64,000 nt of DNA from Campylobacter portucalensis (lineage in GTDB: Bacteria; Campylobacterota; Campylobacteria; Campylobacterales; Campylobacteraceae): the NCBI RefSeq assembly GCF_009690845.1, contig NZ_VWSJ01000023.1, positions 1 through 64,000 of the forward strand. Direction: 5' to 3'. The notes under the pieces were generated by a model. The model did no database searches and was not told where the DNA came from. It saw nothing but the letters and a program-made list of their open reading frames with translations. Shown in pieces: positions 37,460 to 46,581 of the stretch. Position numbers and translations under genes: made by a program. The number at the start of each line of letters is the position of its first letter. Position 1 is the stretch's first letter.

Positions 37460-37590
37460 ATTTAATCTAGTGTTTATAATAATATCAACGTAGTTAAATA
37501 AATTTATAGTTATTATTTGTTTTTTAAAAAGCACTTTGTAGATTATTTATATTAATACGCTACTAAAATAACACAAAATTTAGGCACAAT

Positions 37591-38025
37591 ATGAGTGAAG
37601 ATAAGATTTTTAGCAGTTTTTTAAATATCATTCTAAGCAGAAATAGTAAAAATTCAACTCCAAGAGAGAGAATTTTAAAAATTCTTTTTTATAATAAGCA
37701 CATAAGTGTCAATGAAATTCAAAAAATTTATAAAAATCTACACAAAAAATCAGTAAACATAAGCACTATTTATCAAACTCTAAATTTACTACAAAGTTAT
37801 AATTTTTTAACGACAATAAAGCATTCTAAAACAAATAAATATGAAATTAACATAAATTTAAATCACGATCATATAATTTGTTCAAAATGCGGTAAAATAG
37901 TGGAATTTAGAGATGATGATTTACAAGATCTGGAAATACAAATTTCACAAAAATACAATTTTTTAGTAGAGGGTCATATACTTTTGCTTGATGGAATTTG
38001 TTTTGAATGCTTAAATAAAAACTAG
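37591..38025 (+). CDS. Fur-family metal-dependent repressor
   Basis: The 144-residue regulator has an N-terminal winged helix (STPRERILKILFYNKHISVN, VNISTIYQTLNLLQSYNFL) and a dimerisation/metal domain (LNHDHIICSKCGKIVEFRDD with H-x-H, C-x-x-C; second pair GICFECLNKN at the C-terminus). It could be Fur, Zur or a nickel-type regulator. Its place next to feo and DUF4198 genes suggests control of this locus and of the palindrome at 33353. Confidence 0.85.
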   Translation: MSEDKIFSSFLNIILSRNSKNSTPRERILKILFYNKHISVNEIQKIYKNLHKKSVNISTIYQTLNLLQSYNFLTTIKHSKTNKYEININLNHDHIICSKCGKIVEFRDDDLQDLEIQISQKYNFLVEGHILLLDGICFECLNKN

Positions 38026-39322
38026 ATTAATGAGCATTATTATAAATTTAGTAAGATTGATATTTAAATTTAAAGATGTGTTGGCAAGAGATGAGTTTAA
38101 GCAAAAAATATTAAAAATTTCAAGATAAAAAACGTGTGCTTTATAAAAATTTACTTATGTAAATTTAAATATTAATTAAAAATTTTATAAAGATTAAAAT
38201 GATTGTTGCGATGACAATAGCGAAATTAAAATGATTATTGCTTAGGATTTGAAATAAAATTGAAAATATTTATTTTGTTTACAAAGCGTAAATGTGTGAT
38301 AAGTAAGATACTAAATATTATCTAAAAACTTTATATATTAACCACTTTAAATTTAAACTCAATATTTTTTAGTTTAATAGATTTTTAAATTAAAAATATA
38401 AATGATATGGTTACATTTATCAAATTTAGCCAATTATATTTGAAAAAATGGTAGAAAAATAATTAAATTCATCTTATAATGCTAAAGTTTTTATAGATAG
38501 CTAAGTTGGAGTTTTTTGTGGCTAAAATTTAGCTTGGTTTATAAATTTCAAAAGTGGCTTTAAAATATTGATAGCTTTAAATGCTATATAAATTTTAACC
38601 ATATATTTTAATATATCAATATTTACTGCTTTTTTTGTTTAAATATTTTTGTACTTTTGATGATATTTAAATAAAATATTATTTGGCTTTATTTTGCAAT
38701 TATGCATATCAAAAATAGCTTTTAAATTTTTAATTTCAATAATATAAAATAATATACTAAAAACTTATAAATTTAAAAGTTAAGTGTAAAAATAGCCAAT
38801 AAAGCTTTATCGCTTAAATTTTAATATATAATAATATTTTATTTATGAGTTAAGATAAAATTTCTTTCAAACAAATAAAATATTTATTATATTTGATATT
38901 TAAAAAATAGATATGATTTAAATATAATCATTTATATAAATTAACTTCGCAAAACTATTTTTTTTTATTGTTTAGGCTTAGTTATTTAATTTTTATAGTA
39001 CAATTTAGTTGTTTAAAAAATAAGAAAATATTTAAGATTGTGATGTATAAATTTAGTAAAAATCGTGCTTAATCTCAACTTTACAAAACTTTAGTTATAA
39101 AATTTAATGAAGTAGAAAATTTAAAAATAAATGTTGTAATTGATATAAAAACAAGAAAGATTATTTATCTATTTTTATTACATCAATATAAATTAAAATA
39201 GTATGAATTGTTTTGATATAAAATTTCATCTTTTTTTAAAAAAAATTATATCAAATAAATAATTAAATTTTAAGCTATAAAAGTATAAAATAGTGCTTAA
39301 ATTTTTATTCAAGGAGAGAATC
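38026..39322. other. Gene-free AT-rich stretch
   Basis: About 1.3 kb without a convincing gene. Short plus-strand pieces such as KINVVIDIKTRKIIYLFLL (about 39123) hint at decayed coding DNA, but no family can be named and no hairpin stands out. Confidence 0.35.
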
Positions 39323-39991
39323 ATGAAAAAACTAAGATTTTTTCTATATATTTTCGTTGCTAGCGTAGTGTTTAGTGGTTGTGCATCAGAAAAATCAAGG
39401 GCAATAAATGTTCCAAAAGTTGAAGTAGCAAATACCCCTTATTACGGAGAAAAAGTAGCTGTTTCAATAGGTAGATTTAGTAATCAAAGTTCTTATAATA
39501 ACGGAATTTTTAGCGATGGTGAAGATAGACTTGGAAATCAAGCTCAAACGATACTTATCACGAGTTTACAACAAAGTGCTAGATTTAGCGTTTTAGATAG
39601 ATCAAATTTAAAAGTTATCAAGCAAGAAAGCGACATTAGCAAAAAAGCTCAAAATTTAAAAGGTGCAAGATATGTTATAACTGGCGATGTTGTTGAGTTT
39701 GGAAGAAAAACGCATGGCGATCATCAATTATTTGGAATTTTAGGTAAAGGTAAAACTCAAGTTGCATATTCAAAAGTAAATTTAAATGTAGTAGATGTTG
39801 AAACTTCAGAAGTTATAGCGTCAGCTCAAGGGGCTGGAGAATATGAGTTGTCAAGTAGAGAAGTTGTTGGATTTGGTGGAACTAGCGGTTATGATTCAAC
39901 TTTAAATGGTAAAGTTTTAAGCTTGTCAATAAATGAGGCTGTAAATAATTTATCAAAACTCATAGATAATGGAACTTGGAAGATTAAATGA
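39323..39991 (+). CDS. CsgG/HfaB-family outer-membrane lipoprotein
   Basis: The frame is open from 39293, but AAGGAG six bases before the ATG at 39323 marks the true start, giving 222 residues (MKKLRFFLYIFVAS..., lipobox FSGC). The CsgG-type core is visible: VAVSIGRFSNQSS, SLQQSARFSVLDRSNLKVI, GARYVITGDVVEFG. It is followed by DUF4810 and DUF799 lipoprotein genes, a set found in Neisseria and other Gram-negatives and distinct from true curli operons. Its role at the envelope is unknown. Confidence 0.85.
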   Translation: MKKLRFFLYIFVASVVFSGCASEKSRAINVPKVEVANTPYYGEKVAVSIGRFSNQSSYNNGIFSDGEDRLGNQAQTILITSLQQSARFSVLDRSNLKVIKQESDISKKAQNLKGARYVITGDVVEFGRKTHGDHQLFGILGKGKTQVAYSKVNLNVVDVETSEVIASAQGAGEYELSSREVVGFGGTSGYDSTLNGKVLSLSINEAVNNLSKLIDNGTWKIK

Positions 39992-40347
39992 TAAGATTTG
40001 TGTTTTTTGCTTTTTTTGTTTTACTTTTTACTGGTTGTGCTACTAAACAAGAGAGTGTTTATCATTGGGAAGCTTCATATTCAAAATCAATTTATGATTA
40101 TTTAAATCAAGAAGGTGATATAAATTCTCAAATTTTAAATCTTGAAAATTTAATAAAAAATGCTGACAAAAATGGCAAAAAAGTTCCTCCTGGAGTCAAT
40201 GCTCATTTAGGACTTTTATACTCAAATTTAGGAAATAGCTCAAAATCTATTTATTATCTAAATCAAGAAGCAAAACTTTTTCCAGAATCAAAAGCTTATA
40301 TTGAGTTTTTAAAATCTCAAAATAAAAGGATTAAAAATGAGAAATAA
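39988..40347 (+). CDS. DUF4810 lipoprotein
   Basis: The 119-residue lipoprotein (lipobox LFTGC) has HWEASYSKSIYDYLNQEGD and a short helical, TPR-like middle (PPGVNAHLGLLYSNLGNSSK, YYLNQEAKLFPESK). The start overlaps the CsgG-like gene by 4 bases. It is the usual middle member of the CsgG/DUF4810/DUF799 set. Confidence 0.8.
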   Translation: MIRFVFFAFFVLLFTGCATKQESVYHWEASYSKSIYDYLNQEGDINSQILNLENLIKNADKNGKKVPPGVNAHLGLLYSNLGNSSKSIYYLNQEAKLFPESKAYIEFLKSQNKRIKNEK

Positions 40348-41002
40348 AATAGCGTTTTTATCTTTTTTTATTATTGCATTTTTTACAGGATGTGCAAAAC
40401 AGCCTGAAATTTACGATTATTCAAATTTCTTAAACTCAAAACCACGTTCGATTTTGGTTGTAATGCCAACAAATGAATCTATTGAAGTTAAAGGTCCAGC
40501 AGCTGTTTTATCTCAAGCTATTATGCCTTTAAGTGAAGCTGGGTATTATGTTTTTCCTGTAGCATTAGTAAATGATACATTTAAAAATAACGGAGTTTAT
40601 GAAGCAAGCGATATAGCAAATATTTCAATATCTAAATTAAGAGAAATTTTTGGAGCGGACGCGGCATTGTATATAAATATTGAAAAATATGGCTCATCTT
40701 ACGCTATTTTAAATAGTTCCACTACAGTTCAAGCAAATGCTAGGCTTATCGATTTAAAAACATCACAACAAATTTGGGAAAAACGAGTTATAGTTAGCGA
40801 AAACTCAAGCAGTGGTAATCAAGGAATTTTAGGAATGCTAATAACTGCAGCGGTTTCTCAAATAGCAAATACAGTTTCTGATGCTGGATATAATTTATCA
40901 TCTTATGCCAATGCTATGCTTTTTGCAACCAATTGTAATGATTGCATACTTTTTGGTCCTTATTCTCCAAAATATGGACAAGATAAACAACTTAGCAAGT
41001 AA
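40337..41002 (+). CDS. DUF799 (GNA1162-like) lipoprotein
   Basis: The 221-residue lipoprotein (lipobox FTGC) has SILVVMPTNESIEVKGP, AGYYVFPVALVNDTFKNNG and ARLIDLKTSQQIWEKRV, the GNA1162/DUF799 pattern, structurally related to TolB/CsgG-type domains. It overlaps the DUF4810 gene by 11 bases and ends in a hairpin that includes its stop codon. Confidence 0.82.
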   Translation: MRNKIAFLSFFIIAFFTGCAKQPEIYDYSNFLNSKPRSILVVMPTNESIEVKGPAAVLSQAIMPLSEAGYYVFPVALVNDTFKNNGVYEASDIANISISKLREIFGADAALYINIEKYGSSYAILNSSTTVQANARLIDLKTSQQIWEKRVIVSENSSSGNQGILGMLITAAVSQIANTVSDAGYNLSSYANAMLFATNCNDCILFGPYSPKYGQDKQLSK

Positions 41003-41028
41003 ATTTAGGAATTTTCTCTAAATTTACT
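40998..41028 (+). terminator. Terminator of the lipoprotein trio
   Basis: AGTAAATTTAG (40998-41008) pairs perfectly with CTAAATTTACT (41018-41028), then TTTTGC. The left arm includes the TAA stop of the DUF799 gene. Confidence 0.7.
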
Positions 41029-41900
41029 TTTGCAAACATCTATAAATATTTTTGCTTATTAGTGCAATAATTCAATGTTTCTTAATATAAATTATTTGAA
41101 TTTATATTTAATTATTTTTGTAATGGATAGTAAGTCAAGCTACTTTGTGCTTTAATGTATTATTTAAAAATAGCCTTAACTCTTTTAAATTAAAAATATC
41201 TTTTACGATTAAAAAATTACATTTTTGAAATTTCTCAATGCGATTTTTATCGATATAAATTCCAATATTTTGTACGTTGTTTAATATATCTAAATTTCTA
41301 GCATATTCTATATAGAATAGCTAAATTTTGATATTTTTTTAAATTTTTTGGATAATTCTTAGCCCTTGTTATAATTTTTATACCAAAAGAATTTAGCTTA
41401 TAAAAATATAAAGCCATATCTAATATCAAAGTTTTAATTTTATTTTTAAATCATCATCCAAAAGATTTAAAATTTTATCCTGTTTAGAGCTAAATAAATC
41501 TTTTGGATAGTAAGTTTTGTATATTATATTTGCAAATTTATGATACTCTAGCGGATTTAAAACATCCCTTTTTTGCTAAATTTACAGGTTAAAAGTAAAA
41601 TCTCTTTAGAATTTTAACTCCTTGATGATTAGCTTAAGGTGGCTGGATAAACTTCTTTGATTCCATTTTTTTTAGAATTTCGCCTATGATCTTAATCATC
41701 TATTAAAAGAGCGTTTTATTTTGCAAATTTTTATCTTTTAATTCTAATGTGTTAATTTGATAGACTCCATTTAAATTATTGGCCTGTTTTGTATGAATTT
41801 TGCATACTCTTTTACTTGGATTTTTGTGCTATTTTTTGAACTAAATTATAAAAAGGAGTGTTTAGTTTTTAGCAACTTTTATGGCAAAATCTTTACTAAA
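41029..41900 (-). other. Decayed coding DNA of unknown type
   Basis: The minus strand between about 41640 and 41130 reads as broken protein: SARVS/LEYHKFANIIYKTYYPKDL, QDKILNLLDDDLK, TLILDMALYFYKLNSFGIKI and ITRAKNYPKNLKKYQNLA appear in changing frames. The pieces are clearly gene-like, but I do not recognise the family. Confidence 0.4.
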
Positions 41901-42095
41901 TTATTTTTTAAAGATGGTTTTATCACCAATTTAGCATTTATCAGTTTCTATATCATCTATAATAACAGCAGTTAAGGCTTTATTTCTACCTAGAACTTCA
42001 CTAACTAAATTTGTAATGATCTCAATTAAAAGTGCTTTTTGCTCTTTTGTAGGTTCATTATTTTCTTTAGTGATTTTTATGTTTATGTATGGCAT
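41901..42095 (-). pseudogene. 4-oxalocrotonate tautomerase-like protein with nonsense codon
   Basis: From the ATG at 42095 the frame reads MPYINIKITKENNEPTKEQK, with the catalytic Pro just after the initiator Met, then LVSEVLGRNKALTAVIID. A TAA at 41931-41933 interrupts what continues in frame as IGDKTIFKK before the natural stop at 41901. Family members are about 60-70 residues, so only about the last ten residues are lost. It may be dead or make a slightly short protein. Confidence 0.7.
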
Positions 42096-42209
42096 AAATT
42101 TATCTTTTAAATTAAGCTTATCTTCGTCTTTTAGTCATTTAAAAACTTAAAATTTTACTTACTTTATGAATAGATAAAATGCAATTATTTTTATTTTATT
42201 TATCTAAAT

Positions 42210-42386
42210 TTAGTATATTTCTTCCTTTAAATGATATTCTTTTATCTGCTTTAGAATTTCGTAGTTTTCGTGTTTATTTGACATAAGTTTTTTCTCAATA
42301 CTAAATTTTAAAGTATTGACAAACTTTTTAAGAATCAAGCTAAACCCACCAATTCCAGCAAATAAATCAATAAAAGTAAAACTCAA
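42210..42386 (-). pseudogene. Cytosine-5 DNA methyltransferase, N-terminal remnant
   Basis: A 58-codon frame from a TTG at 42386, with AAAGGAT upstream, reads LSFTFIDLFAGIGGFSLILK: the motif I of C5 methyltransferases (F-x-D-L-F-A-G-x-G-G). After that the family sequence stops abruptly and a Lys/Glu-rich tail follows to a stop. No PCQ motif remains, so nearly all of the enzyme has been deleted. It sits 16 bases after the m6A/m4C-type methyltransferase gene and was probably the second methylase of the same system. Confidence 0.7.
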
Positions 42387-42401
42387 ATTTATCCTTTAAT
42401 T

Positions 42402-43283
42402 TCAAATAAAAAGACTATTTTTTGCATCATTTAGCCTATTTTGAGCAATTTTGATATACTCTTCATTTATCTCATAGCCTACAAAATTTCTTTTTAAATT
42501 ATATGCTGAAATAGCTGTAGTACCGCTTCCCATAAATGGATCTAAAACTATGTCATTTTCAAAACTATAAAGTTCGATTAATCTATTTGGAAGTTCAACT
42601 GGAAATGGCGCTGGATGTCCGATTTTTTTGGCACTTGCTGTGCTAAATTGCCAAATTGATTTTGTATAAGACATAAAATTTTCTTTACTTATACTATCAT
42701 TTTTTTTATTTTTATCTCTTTTAAAATCATTTTTGCTAAAAACCAAAATATACTCATGAACATCTCTTAAAACTGGATTGCTAGCACTTTTAAAACTTCC
42801 CCAAGCCAAAGAAACTCCACTACTTGCTCCTTTATCCCAAATAATTTCTCCGCGAGATAAAAAGCCAATTTCAAACATTATTTGATAAACATAAAAAGTT
42901 AATGGAATATAAGGTTTTCTACCAACATTTGCGATATTTATACAAGCTCTTCCGCCATCAACAAGCACTCTAAAACACTCATTAAAAACGATTTTTAAAA
43001 GCTCCATATACTCTTTTAAACTTAAATTTTCATCATAATCTTTGCTAACATTATACGGCGGAGATGTGATTACTAAATGAACGCTTGAATCTGGTAGTTC
43101 GTGCATATTTTCGCAAGAGTGAGCAAAAATTTGGTTTAAATTTTCATCTTTTATTTTGTTTTCTATCTTATCATTTGAAATTTTTATATTCATATTTTGA
43201 TATAGTCTTGTGTTATAAAATTTTTCTGAATTATGTCCGATTCTACCACTTGAGCCAAATGATGAAGTTTGTGTCGTACTCAT
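42402..43283 (-). CDS. Type II DNA methyltransferase (N6-adenine or N4-cytosine, beta class)
   Basis: The 293-residue enzyme has the catalytic TSPPYNV (73-79) before the SAM motif DPFMGSGTT (about 248-256), the beta-class order. The N-terminal lead SSGRIGHNSEKFYNTRLY is shared with other methylases of type II systems. It overlaps the restriction gene by 4 bases, so the pair is one operon. The modified base and recognition site cannot be read by eye. Confidence 0.9.
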   Translation of the reverse strand: MSTTQTSSFGSSGRIGHNSEKFYNTRLYQNMNIKISNDKIENKIKDENLNQIFAHSCENMHELPDSSVHLVITSPPYNVSKDYDENLSLKEYMELLKIVFNECFRVLVDGGRACINIANVGRKPYIPLTFYVYQIMFEIGFLSRGEIIWDKGASSGVSLAWGSFKSASNPVLRDVHEYILVFSKNDFKRDKNKKNDSISKENFMSYTKSIWQFSTASAKKIGHPAPFPVELPNRLIELYSFENDIVLDPFMGSGTTAISAYNLKRNFVGYEINEEYIKIAQNRLNDAKNSLFI

Positions 43284-44134
43284 ATTTTTGCATCCTTTAT
43301 GAAATCTAAAAAATAGTTTGCAATTGAAATTTCATCTTTTTGTAAAGCAGAATTTTTAATAAGTTTAGCTAATTTTTCCTTACTAATCATAGCTGAAAAA
43401 TAAGTTAAATCATGAGCTAATATTTTTTCTATAATATTTTCTAATTCAAGTGTATTTTTAATTGTTCTAAAATACCCTAAATTTGAATTTTTTACAATAT
43501 CTAAATTTGGATTTAAAGATAAAATTTGTTGTAAAACCCCACTTTGCCCTAAATAATCAACTTTAGCCATATAATTATCGCTAAGATGAGTATTTCCTAA
43601 AATAACTATTGGAATTTGATTTGCTTTTGGCGAACTTACTCTAATATTTACCGATTTTCCAATAGCTTTTAAAACACTATCAGAGCGGATTAAAGATGGA
43701 AGTGCCTTGTGTGTTTTATAATCCCCAATAAATTCTATATTTTTACCTAATAATTTATAGTTATTTACTATACTCATTTTTATTTCAAAGATAATTTTTA
43801 TATCTTTTGGTTTTTGGATTATGCTATCTTTAGAACAAAAAGCCAAATCAGCCCTAGAAGATGGAATTAATCCTATCTCCTCGCATATTACGCCATTTAT
43901 TGCAAATAAGCCAAATTTTTGTGCAATTTTTTTAAATAGCTTTTGACACCAAATTTCAGTGTATTTTCCAATAAGTGAATTTCTTGATTGTAAAGTTGGA
44001 AAGCTTCGTTTTTCTTTTTTAGGAATATAGGCGAAAAACTCGCCGTCTATCTCGTAAAAAATATCTTTTTTGTTAGCAAAATTTGATTCTAATGCGTTTT
44101 TAAAAAATGTAATTTCATCATTTATTTCCCACAT
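43280..44134 (-). CDS. Type II restriction endonuclease
   Basis: The frame extends to 44164, but the ATG at 44134 is preceded by AAAAGGGCG and avoids overlap with lepA, so I take 284 residues (start MWEINDEITFFKNALES). The core SSRADLAF... KIIFEIKMSIV gives a D...E-x-K nuclease site (PD-(D/E)xK type). ITF placement immediately upstream of, and overlapping, a DNA methyltransferase gene makes the restriction role very likely. The recognition sequence is unknown. Confidence 0.82.
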   Translation of the reverse strand: MWEINDEITFFKNALESNFANKKDIFYEIDGEFFAYIPKKEKRSFPTLQSRNSLIGKYTEIWCQKLFKKIAQKFGLFAINGVICEEIGLIPSSRADLAFCSKDSIIQKPKDIKIIFEIKMSIVNNYKLLGKNIEFIGDYKTHKALPSLIRSDSVLKAIGKSVNIRVSSPKANQIPIVILGNTHLSDNYMAKVDYLGQSGVLQQILSLNPNLDIVKNSNLGYFRTIKNTLELENIIEKILAHDLTYFSAMISKEKLAKLIKNSALQKDEISIANYFLDFIKDAKI

Positions 44135-44144
44135 TTTCGCCCTT

Positions 44145-45938
44145 TTAATCAATCTTAAGCACACTCAAAAACGCTTCACTTGGTAAATTTACCTTACCAA
44201 CTTGTTTCATTCTTTTTTTACCCTCTTTTTGTTTTTCTAAAAGCTTTCTTTTTCTTGTGATATCTCCACCATAGCATTTTGCAGTAACATTTTTGCCCAT
44301 TGATTTAACGGTCTCTCTTGCAATTATTTTATTTCCAATACTTGCTTGAATAGCAACTTCAAAAAGTTGCCTCGGAACGATTTCTTTCATTGCTTTTACC
44401 AACTCTCGCCCTTTACTCTCAGCCTTTGTTTTGGGAACGATGATAGATAAAGCATCCACAACTTCACCAGCTACTCTAACATCTAGTTTTATTAAATCTC
44501 CACTTCTATAATCACTTATTTCATAATCAAAGCTCGCATATCCTTTTGTGCATGATTTTAGTTTATCGTAAAAATCCATAACTATTTCATTTAAAGGGAT
44601 ATCGTATTCTAAAAGAACTCTAGTTTCAGTAATGTAATCCATTTTGGTTTGGATAGCTCTTCTATTATTTACTAAAGTTATTATATTTCCTAAAAATTCA
44701 CTTGGTGTTATAATGGTAGCTTTAACGTATGGTTCAAAAATTTCAGCTATTTTATCACTAGATGGCATTTGACTAGGATTTGTAACTAAAATTTTATCAT
44801 TATTTGTGCAAACTATCTCATAAGTTACACTTGGTGCAGTTGCAATCAAATCAAGATTAAATTCTCTCTCAAGCCGCTCTTTTATAACATCCATATGTAA
44901 AAGCCCTAAAAATCCGACCCTAAATCCAAAACCAAGTGCTGCTGAAGTTTCAGGTTCGTAGCTAATAGAACTATCATTTAATTTTAGTTTATCTAAAGCA
45001 TCTCTTAAATCTTCAAATTTATCAGTTTCTATTGGATAAATTCCTGCAAATACAAAAGATTTTGCCTCTTCAAAGCCTGAAATCGGCTCTAAAGCTTTAT
45101 TGCTAGCACAAGTTATTGTATCGCCAACTCTTATATCACCTACATTTTTAAGTCCTAAAACTATTATGCCAACTTCACCGCTTTTAATCTCTTTTGTTTT
45201 GATTGGAGAGATTGGATTTGGATACATAAGATCTAAAACTTCGTGGCGTTCGTTTGTGCTCATTATTAGGACATCATCTCCTTTTTTTACCATTCCATCA
45301 TAAATTCTAACTAAAGCTAAAGCACCTAAATAATTATCAAACCAACTATCGTAAATCAAGGCTTTGAGTGGTTTTGTATCATCTGTTTTTGGTTCTGGAA
45401 TTTTTTTGATAATAGCTTCAATTAAATCTTTTATGCCTAGCCCTGTTTTTGCACTAACCATTACAGAATCACTGCAATCAAGACCTATAATGTGTTCAAT
45501 CTCATCTTTTACTTTATCAGGATTTGCAGCTAGAAGATCGATTTTATTTAAAACAGGGATTATTTCAAGATTATGTTCAAGTGCTATATAGACATTTGCA
45601 ATAGTTTGAGCTTGAACCCCTTGTGCAGCATCTACAACAAGTAAAGCCCCCTCACAGCTTGCCAAACTTCTACTAACTTCATAACTAAAATCAACATGTC
45701 CTGGAGTGTCGATTAAATTTATGATATATTTTTCACCATTTAATTCATAATCTAAGCGAACAGATTGAGCTTTTATAGTAATTCCTCGCTCTTTTTCAAT
45801 ATCCATATTATCCATAACTTGATTGCTCATTTGTCTATCGCTTACTGCTCCGCATTCTTGAATGATTCTATCTGCAAGCGTGCTTTTTCCGTGATCGATA
45901 TGAGCTATAATGCTAAAATTTCTAATATTTTTTTTCAT
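44145..45938 (-). CDS. lepA: Elongation factor 4 (back-translocating GTPase LepA)
   Basis: The 597-residue translational GTPase has G1 [14 protein letters not shown] (12-25), [24 protein letters not shown] (about 131-134), and the LepA-specific C-terminal domain ([20 protein letters not shown], ending [13 protein letters not shown]). The length is normal. The restriction gene begins 10 bases after its stop on the same strand. Confidence 0.97.
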   Translation of the reverse strand: MKKNIRNFSIIAHIDHGKSTLADRIIQECGAVSDRQMSNQVMDNMDIEKERGITIKAQSVRLDYELNGEKYIINLIDTPGHVDFSYEVSRSLASCEGALLVVDAAQGVQAQTIANVYIALEHNLEIIPVLNKIDLLAANPDKVKDEIEHIIGLDCSDSVMVSAKTGLGIKDLIEAIIKKIPEPKTDDTKPLKALIYDSWFDNYLGALALVRIYDGMVKKGDDVLIMSTNERHEVLDLMYPNPISPIKTKEIKSGEVGIIVLGLKNVGDIRVGDTITCASNKALEPISGFEEAKSFVFAGIYPIETDKFEDLRDALDKLKLNDSSISYEPETSAALGFGFRVGFLGLLHMDVIKERLEREFNLDLIATAPSVTYEIVCTNNDKILVTNPSQMPSSDKIAEIFEPYVKATIITPSEFLGNIITLVNNRRAIQTKMDYITETRVLLEYDIPLNEIVMDFYDKLKSCTKGYASFDYEISDYRSGDLIKLDVRVAGEVVDALSIIVPKTKAESKGRELVKAMKEIVPRQLFEVAIQASIGNKIIARETVKSMGKNVTAKCYGGDITRKRKLLEKQKEGKKRMKQVGKVNLPSEAFLSVLKID

Positions 45939-46030
45939 AAAATTCCTACTTAAAATTTAAAATGCAATATTTTATCTAAAATTTTATAAAATTAAATGAA
46001 ATTTAAGTTCAAAATAGTGATAATCAAAAA

Positions 46031-46510
46031 ATGAAAAATCAAATTTATTTATATTTTGGAAACAAAACAGATAAAATTTCTTTTAAAAATTTAGATAGAA
46101 GAGATAAAAGGCGAGTAAAAAAATCTCCAAATTTGATTAAAAATCCGAGTTTTTTATCTTCTAGATGGTTAAAATTTAAGCTTAAAAAAAGAGATATTTT
46201 TATATCCCACAAGAGCAAATTTAGCGTGATTGGCATTTCCAAAAAGAAAATTGGTATAGATATGGAAGAGTTAAAAAGTAGAAATTTTAACTCTATAGTT
46301 GAGTTTTGCTTTACTCAAGAAGAGAAAAATTTTTTTTATGATTGCGATGATAAAATTTTAACTTTTTATAAAATTTTTACAACTAAAGAAGCTATTTTGA
46401 AATATAAAAATTTAAATTTCAGTGATTTTAAAAAAGTTAGTTATTTTGATAATGATATCTATAAATTTCATATCAAAAAATTTAATTTTTTAATTACTGT
46501 TGTATTTTAA
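46031..46510 (+). CDS. Sfp/HetI-type 4'-phosphopantetheinyl transferase
   Basis: The 159-residue enzyme would load phosphopantetheine on the cluster's two ACPs. Mg-binding KIGIDMEE (D77, E79), FTTKEAILK (K119-E120) and an SHKS/ISH segment (59-61) are present. It is shorter than Sfp (about 220 residues), with an abbreviated C-terminus. It stands 71 bases upstream of the polyene operon on the same strand. Confidence 0.82.
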   Translation: MKNQIYLYFGNKTDKISFKNLDRRDKRRVKKSPNLIKNPSFLSSRWLKFKLKKRDIFISHKSKFSVIGISKKKIGIDMEELKSRNFNSIVEFCFTQEEKNFFYDCDDKILTFYKIFTTKEAILKYKNLNFSDFKKVSYFDNDIYKFHIKKFNFLITVVF

Positions 46511-46544
46511 AATCATTATTTAGTTTAATTTAAACAGTTTTTAG

Positions 46545-46550
46545 TATAAT
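46545..46550 (+). promoter_or_regulatory. -10 element of the polyene operon
   Basis: TATAAT in a T-rich context 32 bases upstream of the first enzyme gene (46582). It could drive the whole 15-kb operon to 61393. Confidence 0.5.
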
Positions 46551-46581
46551 TTGGCTTTAATTTGGATTTTAAAGAAAAGTT

